Source: JALYUA01 sp039933215 (GTDB lineage: Bacteria > Acidobacteriota > Thermoanaerobaculia > UBA5066 > Gp7-AA6). From it: a stretch of DNA of 55,339 nucleotides. The DNA lies in NCBI GenBank assembly GCA_039933215.1, contig JBDTOO010000022.1:1-55339 (forward strand), in the 5' to 3' direction. Below, in pieces: positions 9,171 to 16,286 of the stretch; within the stretch, counting starts at the first letter, position 1, and every line of letters starts with the position of its first letter. The notes under the pieces were generated by a model. The model was not told where the DNA came from, ran no database searches, and worked only from the letters and a program-made list of their open reading frames with translations. The position numbers and the translations under genes were made by a program.

Positions 9171-10364
9171 TTACTTCCCGCCCGGAGCCCCGGCGGTTTG
9201 CCCCGGGGTGACGGACGCCGGAGACACGGCCGCCACCGGGCGCGGATCCACCGTCACGCCGGCCTTCACCTTCTGGGTGCCCTCGACGACGATGCGGTCG
9301 CCCGGCACGAGTCCCTTCGTCACGACCCACAGGGTCCCGATCCGCTCGCCCATCTGCACGGCGCGGATCTCGATGCGGTTGTCGGGTCCGACGACGGCCA
9401 CCTGATAACTGCCCTGGAGCTCGGAGACCGCGCGTTGCGGAACGAGGATGGCGCCCTGCACCGTCTGCGTGGACGCTCTCACTCGCGCGTACTGTCCGGG
9501 ACGCAGTCGCCCCTCCGGGTTCGGAAAGACGCCCACGATCTGGATCGTGCCGGTCCGGGGATCGATATTCCGGTCCTGGAGAAGCGGGTCTCCCGGATGG
9601 GGATATTCCGAGCCGTCCGAGAGGATCAGCCGGAGCGTGCCCCTGTGGGCGGCGCCGACGAGGCCCCCTCCAGGCCCGGCGCTTCCGGGCGTGCCAGCCG
9701 ACCACGCCATGTATTCGCGCTCGCTCGGGCTGAAGAAGACCTTGATCGGATCGACCTGAGAGACCGTCGTCATCAACGTCTGCGGATTGACGAGGTTGCC
9801 CACCTGCGCCTTCGCGATTCCGGCGATCCCGTCGATCAACGAGCCGACCTTCGTCCACGCGAGATTGAGACGCGCCCGCTCGACGCTCGCGCGGGAGCCC
9901 GCGGCGTTGGCCTCCGCCTGCTGCAGCGCGGTCGAGGCGTTGTCGAGCTCCTGCTGGCTGACCGCCTTCTCCGCGACGAGCGGCGTGAATCTCTGGACGT
10001 CGAGCCGGGCCCGGGCGACGGCGGCCTGGTTGCGCTCGAGGTCGCCGCGCGCCTGCTCGTAGGCCGCCTGGAACGGCCGCGCGTCGATCTCGAAGAGGAC
10101 CGCGCCCTTCCGGACGAACGAGCCTTCCTGGTAGACCTGGCGGAGCAGGTAGCCTTCGACCTGCGGCCGGATCTCGGCGTTGATATAGCCGTCCAGCGTG
10201 CCGATCCACTCCGACGTCACGGGCACGTCCCGCACGATGACGGGACCGACCTGCACGGCGGGAGGAGGCGGCGCGGGCGGGGCCTTCTTCCCGCAGGCGA
10301 CCGCCGCCGCGAAGATCGGCACGAGACTCAGCCGGGCCGCGATTCCCGCCCGCGTTTTCATCAT
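9171..10364 (-). CDS. RND efflux periplasmic adaptor (membrane fusion protein)
   Basis: This 397-residue HlyD/AcrA-family adaptor bridges the permease and outer-membrane channel. A short signal sequence ends in AAAVACGKK, a probable lipid-modified cysteine, followed by a proline-rich linker. The lipoyl half-motifs flank a coiled-coil hairpin (RGDLERNQAAVARARLDVQ), and the C-terminus has the beta-barrel and membrane-proximal domain (GRLRPGQYARVRA). The ATG at 10364 overlaps the tetR stop (ATGA) and is preceded by GGAGAG; a second ATG lies directly after it. Its position directly behind tetR means the pump is co-transcribed with its likely repressor. Confidence 0.93.
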   Translation of the reverse strand: MMKTRAGIAARLSLVPIFAAAVACGKKAPPAPPPPAVQVGPVIVRDVPVTSEWIGTLDGYINAEIRPQVEGYLLRQVYQEGSFVRKGAVLFEIDARPFQAAYEQARGDLERNQAAVARARLDVQRFTPLVAEKAVSQQELDNASTALQQAEANAAGSRASVERARLNLAWTKVGSLIDGIAGIAKAQVGNLVNPQTLMTTVSQVDPIKVFFSPSEREYMAWSAGTPGSAGPGGGLVGAAHRGTLRLILSDGSEYPHPGDPLLQDRNIDPRTGTIQIVGVFPNPEGRLRPGQYARVRASTQTVQGAILVPQRAVSELQGSYQVAVVGPDNRIEIRAVQMGERIGTLWVVTKGLVPGDRIVVEGTQKVKAGVTVDPRPVAAVSPASVTPGQTAGAPGGK

Positions 10365-10936
10365 CCGCGTCTCTCCGTTCCCTGGACGAAGATCTCGACG
10401 ATCGTCCTCGCGACCTCGCGAGGATCGTCGGCCTTCGGATCGAGCCATACGGCGGCGCGGACCATCCCGCGGAACAACTCCGCCGCGATCCGCACGTCGA
10501 GGCTCCGCAACTCCCGGCGCTCGATGCCCTCGATCAGGCACTCGGTCACCATGCGATGGACCACGTCCCGCCGTTTCTTCAGCTCCCCGTCGCGGCGCTC
10601 GAATCGCCTCTCGTTCTGGAGAAGCGTCGCGAGGTATTGCCGCGCGGAGAAATACGCGATGACCTCGCGGGCGATTCGCTCCAGACGCGCGACGGGCGAG
10701 ATTTCCGAGGCGAGCGACCTCTCGAGACCGTCCGAGAGGGTATCGAAGCCGTGGAGGATCGTCGAGAAGTAGAGGTCGTCCTTCGTGTCGAAGTAGCGGT
10801 AGATCGTCCCCTTTCCGACGCGCGCGCCGGCGGCGACGTCTTCGATGAGGACTTCGTGAAACGGCCGTTCCGCGAAGACGCGCGAGGCAGCTTCGAGGAT
10901 CTCGACGCGCTTGGTTTCGGTCCGGACTCGTCCCAT
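10361..10936 (-). CDS. TetR/AcrR-family regulator of the efflux operon
   Basis: This 191-residue regulator has the TetR N-terminal helix-turn-helix: ILEAASRVFAERPFHEVLIEDVAAGA, then the diagnostic GKGTIYRYFDTKDDLY. The helical ligand-binding C-terminus is divergent, as usual. It is the first gene of the pump operon and overlaps the adaptor gene by ATGA. An 18-bp perfect palindrome (10941-10958) lies only 4 nt before the ATG, so the protein very probably represses its own operon and perhaps the divergent MFS gene. No Shine-Dalgarno fits between the operator and the start, so the mRNA may have a very short leader. Confidence 0.93.
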   Translation of the reverse strand: MGRVRTETKRVEILEAASRVFAERPFHEVLIEDVAAGARVGKGTIYRYFDTKDDLYFSTILHGFDTLSDGLERSLASEISPVARLERIAREVIAYFSARQYLATLLQNERRFERRDGELKKRRDVVHRMVTECLIEGIERRELRSLDVRIAAELFRGMVRAAVWLDPKADDPREVARTIVEIFVQGTERRG

Positions 10937-10940
10937 ATCG

Positions 10941-10958
10941 ATACTGACCAGTCAGTAT
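10941..10958. promoter_or_regulatory. TetR operator palindrome between tetR and the MFS gene
   Basis: ATACTGAC-CA-GTCAGTAT is a perfect 8-2-8 inverted repeat. The central TGAC..GTCA is the form bound by many AcrR-like TetR regulators. It sits in the 54-bp gap between the divergent tetR and MFS starts and could control both. Confidence 0.82.
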
Positions 10959-10990
10959 CAATATCAGAAATCGACCGTAAGATCTCGCCC

Positions 10991-12334
10991 TTGTCGCCTT
11001 CCGCCTCCGCCCGTCTCCCGTTTTTCGCCCTCCGACATCGGGACTACCGGCGCCTCGTCGCCGCCTACCTGGTCTCCGGAATCGGCTCCCAGATGCAGAG
11101 CGTGGCGATCAACTGGCACGTGTACCTCCTGACGCGCTCGCCGCTCGCGCTGGGCCTCGTCGGCCTCGCCCGGGTGATCCCGATCGTGGCCTTCTCGCTG
11201 GTCGGCGGGGTGCTCGCCGATCGGTTCGACCGGCGGCGGCTCATGGTCGTCACGCAGAGCTTCATGGGAGTGGTGGCCGCGGTGCTCGCCCTCATGACCT
11301 TCACTCGGCACGAGACGCTCTGGCTGCTCTACGCGATGACCGCATGCTCCGCCGGCGCCGGCGCGTTCGACGCTCCCGCGCGGCAGGCGCTCATCCCCCG
11401 TCTGGTGCCGGACGAGGATCTTCCGGGCGCGCTTTCGATCACGCTCTCGGTCTACACGGCCGGACAGATCGTCGGGCCGGCCCTCGCGGGTTGGATCATC
11501 GCCGGCCACTCGCTCGTGCCGGGTCAGGCCGTCGGCGACGCCGCGCGCGCCGCCGCCGGGAGCGTGCAGACGGGAGGCCTCGCGTGGATCTACCTGATCA
11601 ACGCGGTGTCCTTCGTCGCCGTCCTCTGGGCGCTCGTGACGATGCGAGCGTCGGGAAGGCCGGCCGCGCGCGAAGGAGGGCACGGCCATCCGATCGCCGC
11701 GCTGCGCGAGGGCCTGCGCTTCGTGTTTCGCACGCCGCTCATCGTCTGGACGATGGCCGTCGACTTCCTCGCGACGTTTTTCGCCGGCGCCATGACGCTG
11801 CTGCCGATCTTCGCGGACCAGGTGCTCAAGGTCGGCGCGACGGGCTACGGCTTCCTCGTCTCCGCGCCCGCCGTCGGCGCCCTCGTCGGGTCGCTCTATC
11901 TTTCGATCCGCCCGCTGCCCGCCCGGCAGGGACGCATCTTCCTGTGGGCGGTCGCGGCGTACGGCGTCGCCACGGTCGTCTTCGGGCTTTCGCGCAGCTT
12001 CCCGCTCACCCTCCTGGCGCTCGCGGCGACCGGCGCGGCGGACGCGATCTCGACCGTCATCCGGCAGACCCTGCGGCAGCTCGCGACGCCCGATGCCCTG
12101 CGGGGACGGATGACCTCCGTCAACATGATCTTCTTTCTCTGCGGCCCCCAGCTGGGAGAGCTCGAGGCGGGATACGTCGCGTCTCTCTTCGCGACGGCGG
12201 CGCTCGGGGTGACCTTCGCCGTCGTCTCCGGCGGCGTCGCGACGCTGGTCGTCGCCGTCGGCGTGGCGGCCGGGGCCCGGGTGCTGCGCGAATACGACTT
12301 CGAGAAAACGACGGGGCGGGCGAAGAGCGCTTGA
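10991..12334 (+). CDS. MFS exporter (EntS-like, MFS_3 type)
   Basis: This predicted 447-residue, 12-helix major facilitator transporter has the family features FALRHRDYRRL at the N-terminus, SQMQSVAINWHVY in helix 1-2 and the loop motif GGVLADRFDRRRLM. It resembles EntS/multidrug-type exporters. No ATG or GTG fits; TTG at 10991 is the best start, leaving about ten residues before the conserved region, with weak TAAGA upstream. The gene is divergent from tetR across the palindromic operator, so shared regulation with the RND pump is likely (inference). Substrate unknown; siderophore or drug export is possible. Confidence 0.87.
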   Translation: MSPSASARLPFFALRHRDYRRLVAAYLVSGIGSQMQSVAINWHVYLLTRSPLALGLVGLARVIPIVAFSLVGGVLADRFDRRRLMVVTQSFMGVVAAVLALMTFTRHETLWLLYAMTACSAGAGAFDAPARQALIPRLVPDEDLPGALSITLSVYTAGQIVGPALAGWIIAGHSLVPGQAVGDAARAAAGSVQTGGLAWIYLINAVSFVAVLWALVTMRASGRPAAREGGHGHPIAALREGLRFVFRTPLIVWTMAVDFLATFFAGAMTLLPIFADQVLKVGATGYGFLVSAPAVGALVGSLYLSIRPLPARQGRIFLWAVAAYGVATVVFGLSRSFPLTLLALAATGAADAISTVIRQTLRQLATPDALRGRMTSVNMIFFLCGPQLGELEAGYVASLFATAALGVTFAVVSGGVATLVVAVGVAAGARVLREYDFEKTTGRAKSA

Positions 12335-12370
12335 CCGGGCGGGCGCTGGTGGAAGATTCGGGTCCGGAGC

Positions 12371-12399
12371 TTGACATGGGGATCGGCTTGCTGTATTAG
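12371..12399 (+). promoter_or_regulatory. Promoter of the YtrA-type operon
   Basis: A consensus -35 TTGACA (12371-12376) is followed after 17 nt by a -10-like TATTAG (12394-12399). The -10 lies inside the left arm of the operator, so repressor binding would block RNA polymerase. Confidence 0.7.
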
Positions 12400-12413
12400 T
12401 ACTGTAATACAGT
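12391..12413. promoter_or_regulatory. YtrA-type operator, nested palindromes
   Basis: CTGTATTA-N6-TAATACAG (12391-12412) is a perfect inverted repeat. A second palindrome, ACTGTA-A-TACAGT (12401-12413), is nested in its right half. The form matches the TAATAC-type operators reported for GntR/YtrA regulators, and a YtrA-like gene lies two genes downstream, so autoregulation is the likely arrangement. Confidence 0.8.
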
Positions 12414-12422
12414 GAGGTGACC

Positions 12423-12881
12423 ATGAAACGCATCCGGGTCCCGGCCATTGCGGCTCTGTCCCTGTCCCTGTTCTGCATCGGCTCGAGCGCTCGCGCAGCG
12501 GAACCCTCCTCTCGCACCGTGGTGGATGACGTGGGGCGTGCCTTCCGCACGCTGATGGACATGCGCGCGATCCAGACGGTGGTCGAGGCGTACGCGATCG
12601 ACTACCGAAAATATCCGGCCGCTTCGACCCTGTCCGAGCTTCGGCCTCTCGTCGAACCGGTCTATATACACACGCTGCCTCTCACCGACGCCTGGGGAAC
12701 GCCGTATCGCTATCTGCCCTCCCAGGACGGGCAGAGCTATCGCCTGATCAGCGCCGGATCGGATCGAGTCTTCGACGAGGAGTCCTGGAAGCACCCCGGG
12801 CTCCTGACGTCCTCGAAGGAAGATGGCGTTCTCACGTCGAGCGGCCCGGCAGCGGACCGCGAATGGATCATCCAGAGGTAA
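12423..12881 (+). CDS. Secreted GspG-like (pseudopilin-head) protein
   Basis: This 152-residue protein has a cleavable signal peptide (AALSLSLFCIGSSARA, then AEP) in place of the prepilin N-methylation helix. The rest resembles the globular head of type II secretion GspG: MDMRAIQTVVEAYAIDYRKYP followed by TDAWGTPYRYLPSQDGQSYRLISAG, the calcium-loop region of major pseudopilins. It should therefore be soluble or periplasmic rather than assembled in a pseudopilus. The ATG at 12423 has a good GAGGTGA ribosome site. It is the first gene after the YtrA operator, 13 nt ahead of the regulator, so its function is probably tied to the ABC transporter downstream. What it does there is unknown. Confidence 0.8.
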   Translation: MKRIRVPAIAALSLSLFCIGSSARAAEPSSRTVVDDVGRAFRTLMDMRAIQTVVEAYAIDYRKYPAASTLSELRPLVEPVYIHTLPLTDAWGTPYRYLPSQDGQSYRLISAGSDRVFDEESWKHPGLLTSSKEDGVLTSSGPAADREWIIQR

Positions 12882-12894
12882 GAGAAGCTCGCCC

Positions 12895-13320
12895 GTGCGT
12901 TTCCTTCGCATCGACCCGTCCGACCCGGCTCCCATCTGGAGCCAGATCGAGCGGAACCTCCGGCGGCTCGTCGCCTCCTCCGCGCTCGCGCCCGGCGAGG
13001 CGGTGCCCTCCGTCCGGGACCTGGCGAAGGATCTTCGCGTCAACCCTGCGACGGTCGCCAAGGCCTACCAGCGGCTCGCCGACGCGGGGATCCTCGCCGT
13101 GCGGCGGGGCGACGGGACCTACGTCGCGGAGAAGCCGCCTCTCCTCGCCCGCGGCGAGCGGGACCGAACGCTTCGCGATGGCGCGTCGACCTACGCCGCG
13201 CTCGCGGGATCGATCGGGGCCACCCAAGAGCAGGCCGAAAAGGAGATCGCCGCGGCCTGGCGCAACCAGGAACGGACGCTCGCCAAGGCTCCGCCGGGAA
13301 AGGAAAAGAAGGAAGAGTGA
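12895..13320 (+). CDS. GntR-family regulator, YtrA subfamily
   Basis: This 141-residue regulator is a short GntR protein: a winged helix (PIWSQIERNLRRLVASSALAP, then VPSVRDLAKDLRVNPATVAK and LADAGILAVRRGDGTYV) with only about 60 further residues. That small C-terminus without a large effector domain is the YtrA hallmark. The GTG at 12895 is preceded by AGAGAAG. YtrA-type regulators usually repress an adjacent ABC transporter in response to cell-envelope-active compounds; here the operator upstream and the ABC genes downstream fit that model. The stop overlaps the ATPase start by one base. Confidence 0.9.
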   Translation: MRFLRIDPSDPAPIWSQIERNLRRLVASSALAPGEAVPSVRDLAKDLRVNPATVAKAYQRLADAGILAVRRGDGTYVAEKPPLLARGERDRTLRDGASTYAALAGSIGATQEQAEKEIAAAWRNQERTLAKAPPGKEKKEE

Positions 13321-14270
13321 TGTCCTCGACTTCCGCGAATTCCCCCGCCGCCGAAGTGGAGCGGCTGACCGTCCGCTACGGACGGACGCTCGCCTGCGAC
13401 GCCGTGTCCCTCGCGGTCTCTCCGGGCTCCGTCTATGCGCTGCTCGGCCGAAACGGCGCGGGCAAGTCCTCCCTCGTCCAGTGCCTCCTCGGCGCCCGCA
13501 AGCCGTCTTCCGGATTCGCCCGCCTCTTCGGGACCGACTCGTGGAAGGAGCGCGCCCGGCTGCTCTCCCGCGTGGGGGTGGTGCCCGAGGAGCCCGACGC
13601 CCCTCCGGCGATGACCGCGCGGCAGCTCTCCGATTTCTGCCGTCGCCTCTACGCCCGGTGGGATTCCGCGGCGGTGGAAGCGCGGCTCGCTCGGTTCGGC
13701 GTCGCGCCGGACGTCGCCTTCGGGCGGCTCTCCAAGGGGCAGAAGGGTCAGGTCCTCCTGGCGCTCGCGCTCGCGTCGTCTCCCGATCTGCTCGTGCTCG
13801 ACGATCCGACACTCGGCCTGGACGTCGTCGCGCGCCGCGCCTTCTGGGACGAGCTGCTCGACGATCTCTCCGACCGCGGGACGACCGTCTTTTTGACCAC
13901 TCACGACCTGGCCTCCGTCGAGGGCATCGCGACGCGCGTGGGAGTTCTCAAGTCCGGCCGGCTCGTCGTCGACGAGGAGGTGGACGCGTTGAAGGCCCGG
14001 TTCCGGCGCATCCGGTACGGCAACCGGATCACCGAGACGCGCACCGCCTACGGCACCGAGCTCGACCAATTCGACGCCGTCGGCGTCAAGGTGCGGGGGT
14101 GGGGCGTCGAGGCCGTCGTCTCGAACTGGGACCCGGAGGCCTTCGAGCGGTTCCGGGGGATCGACGGGGTCGAGGACGCGGAGTCGTCCGGCCTCTCTCT
14201 CGAAGAGATCTTCATCGCGGTCGCCGGCGAATCGCCCCGGGCGGAAGCCGCGAAAGGAGAGGCGCGATGA
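13320..14270 (+). CDS. ABC transporter ATP-binding protein
   Basis: This 316-residue ATPase has Walker A GRNGAGKSS, a signature LSKGQKGQ (the common LSGGQ is altered, as in many YtrB/ABC-2 ATPases), Walker B LLVLDDPTLGLD and the switch histidine in LTTHD. The C-terminal about 90 residues form an extra domain after the nucleotide-binding fold. It starts one base into the ytrA stop codon and overlaps the permease start by ATGA, so the three proteins are probably made in step. It should energise the permease encoded next. Export or bacitracin-type detoxification is possible; the substrate is not evident. Confidence 0.93.
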   Translation: MSSTSANSPAAEVERLTVRYGRTLACDAVSLAVSPGSVYALLGRNGAGKSSLVQCLLGARKPSSGFARLFGTDSWKERARLLSRVGVVPEEPDAPPAMTARQLSDFCRRLYARWDSAAVEARLARFGVAPDVAFGRLSKGQKGQVLLALALASSPDLLVLDDPTLGLDVVARRAFWDELLDDLSDRGTTVFLTTHDLASVEGIATRVGVLKSGRLVVDEEVDALKARFRRIRYGNRITETRTAYGTELDQFDAVGVKVRGWGVEAVVSNWDPEAFERFRGIDGVEDAESSGLSLEEIFIAVAGESPRAEAAKGEAR

Positions 14271-16213
14271 GGAGCCTGGTGGCCGTAGCCCGTCGGGAGA
14301 TCATCGAAAAGCGGTTCGTGTTCGCAGCCGCCGTGATTGCGGGGGTGATTCCAATTCTGGTGCCGATGGCGCGACAGCTGAGTGGCGACTCTGCCTTGAT
14401 CGCGCGTCAGATGACCGCCCTCATTCTCGCGTCGGCGATGGGAGCGGGTCTAGCACTGATCCTGGGCGCCTCTCTGTTCAGTGCGGAGCTTTTGGGAAAA
14501 AGGATCTCCTTTTACTTTTCCAAACCGATCTCGACCTGGCAGCTGTGGTTGGGAAAACTTCTCGGAGCAACGGTCCTCGTCGTCGGAGGGATGCTTCTTC
14601 CGCTGTTGCCGACGATGGTCCTCGATCACGGCCTACCTGAGCTCGCAGATTTTTATGGCGGTGCAACCGCCGCGGTTCTCTGGGCGATCGTCGTTCTTCT
14701 CTTCGGGATGCTGTTGGCGAACGCCATTTCGATCTCGATTCGATCGCGGTCGTGGCTGGCCATGCTCGATGTCGTCGCGTGCGCGGGCTTCATGCTTCTG
14801 GGAGCGGCGCTGATCGTTCGACTGATCCCTGTCTGGATAGTTCTTTTCCGAAGGGTCCGACCCCTCTATCTACTCGGAACGGTCGTTCTGTTCATCGTGG
14901 GCGTCGTCCTTGTCGCGAGCTACCGGGCGATCGCGGCAGGTCGCACAGACCTGAAGACCGTTCACCGCCGCCAGTTCGAAACGCTTTGGGCCCCCGTCGG
15001 AGCCGTTCTTGTGGCTGTTGCTATTTACTCCGTGTGGGCGTTCTCCACCACGCCCGGCGGAGTCGCGATCCAAAGCGCCCGCGCCGCAGGCCCATCGGGC
15101 TGGCTCTGGATCGACGGCGTTGGCCGGGGTGCGTTCACCTCGTTCCTCTATGACACCCGCTCAGGTCATTCCACTCGAATACCGGGATGGAATGTGCGCA
15201 AGATGGGCTGGAGCTCCGACGGCCGGATCATTGTGTGGGCGGAGACTTTCGATACCCGCCTGATGGCCTCGCTTCTTCACGTCCGGTCGCTTCTCCGCGT
15301 CAGCAACGACGAGTCGTCAGGCTCGGGCGTTATCAAGCTGTTGAGGATGGATGCGCAAAATCCCCAAGTCATGACGACGAACATCTCGTTTCCGTCAACG
15401 GCGAAAGGGCTCTTCTTGTCTCACGATGGATCGAGGATCGCCGTCGTAGACCAGGATTTGTTATCTGTCTTCGATCAATCTGGCCACCTACTCGGGGCGT
15501 TTCATTTCTCTGCAGGCGGCAGCTTCGACGACGCCTGGTTCTCCGGCCCGGGACGGATCCGTGTACTCAGATCGCGCCGGCGTTCGGACTTACCAGAACT
15601 CTGGTTGGAATCTCATGAAATCGACGTATCGCATCGCATCATCACCAAGACGGGAAGATCGCGTATTAGCGATCATGGCTCGTATCGCCGATCCGCGGCC
15701 GGAGATCGCCTGATGTATCGGGACGAGCGAAAGGGGCTTCTCAGTTTGGTCGACGCGCGATCCTTGGTCGAGATTTCAAATTTCATGGTTACCTTCGAAA
15801 GGCTAACTGACCACGATCTTCGGGCAGACGGAGGCGTCATCCTCCTGGGAAATGACAAGACGGATTGCTACGTACAGTTGCTCTCGGCGGCGGGTGTTCC
15901 GGAGGGCCGGATACGTCTCGGTGCGAGTGCGTTCGCCCAACTCGGCGTGGAGACGACGGACGGAGCTTTTCCGGTCTTGATCTGGGGGAAACCGGGGGCG
16001 CTGTCGTCGCTGATGTTAATCGATACGCGAAGACGAACCGCCAAGCTCATCGCGAACGGGTTGCACCCTGTGACAACCTCATGGTTCTGGCTTGAATCAG
16101 AGCCCTGGCCGCCCGGATGCGAGGCAGGCAAACTCTTCATCGACGCCGAAGGGGCAGTCGTCCGTTTCGATCCGTCAACCGGGGACCGCCACACCATCTT
16201 GCGAAGTCATTAG
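14267..16213 (+). CDS. ABC-2 type permease fused to a large extracytoplasmic domain
   Basis: This 648-residue protein starts as an ABC-2 permease: about seven hydrophobic helices within residues 17-260 (for example VIAGVIPILVPMA, LILASAMGAGLALILGASLF, LLGTVVLFIVGVVLVASY). Residues 260-648 are a soluble region with repeated beta-strand blocks of the kind found in propellers (GWSSDGRIIVWAE, LFLSHDGSRIAVVDQDLLSVF, ADGGVILLGNDKTD). With an odd helix count this region would face the periplasm. It shares no motif I can tie to an enzyme. The gene visibly uses more A and T than its neighbours, suggesting separate ancestry. It is the last gene of the YtrA operon. A sensory or substrate-receiving propeller attached to the transporter is inference. 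Confidence 0.85.
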   Translation: MRSLVAVARREIIEKRFVFAAAVIAGVIPILVPMARQLSGDSALIARQMTALILASAMGAGLALILGASLFSAELLGKRISFYFSKPISTWQLWLGKLLGATVLVVGGMLLPLLPTMVLDHGLPELADFYGGATAAVLWAIVVLLFGMLLANAISISIRSRSWLAMLDVVACAGFMLLGAALIVRLIPVWIVLFRRVRPLYLLGTVVLFIVGVVLVASYRAIAAGRTDLKTVHRRQFETLWAPVGAVLVAVAIYSVWAFSTTPGGVAIQSARAAGPSGWLWIDGVGRGAFTSFLYDTRSGHSTRIPGWNVRKMGWSSDGRIIVWAETFDTRLMASLLHVRSLLRVSNDESSGSGVIKLLRMDAQNPQVMTTNISFPSTAKGLFLSHDGSRIAVVDQDLLSVFDQSGHLLGAFHFSAGGSFDDAWFSGPGRIRVLRSRRRSDLPELWLESHEIDVSHRIITKTGRSRISDHGSYRRSAAGDRLMYRDERKGLLSLVDARSLVEISNFMVTFERLTDHDLRADGGVILLGNDKTDCYVQLLSAAGVPEGRIRLGASAFAQLGVETTDGAFPVLIWGKPGALSSLMLIDTRRRTAKLIANGLHPVTTSWFWLESEPWPPGCEAGKLFIDAEGAVVRFDPSTGDRHTILRSH

Positions 16214-16233
16214 CCGTCGAGCGAGGAAAAAAC

Positions 16234-16258
16234 GAGGCACGGGATCCGTTCCCGCCTC
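16234..16258 (+). terminator. Possible terminator hairpin after the ABC permease
   Basis: CGGGA/TCCCG extended by GAGG/CCTC forms a stem of nine base pairs with a small bulge, 21 nt after the stop codon. Only a short TCT follows, so efficiency is uncertain. Confidence 0.35.
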
Positions 16259-16272
16259 TCTGAGGCGACGGT

Positions 16273-16278
16273 TATAGT
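16273..16278 (+). promoter_or_regulatory. -10 element placed for a leaderless lysA mRNA
   Basis: TATAGT lies 8 nt before the lysA ATG and no Shine-Dalgarno is present. Transcription would start at or next to the start codon. Confidence 0.6.
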
Positions 16279-16286
16279 CCCGCCGA

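Noticed and set aside
6627..10772. Very long plus-strand open frame opposite the RND operon
   Set aside because: It is an antisense shadow caused by high GC; the sequence is charged low-complexity and the opposite strand has clear families.
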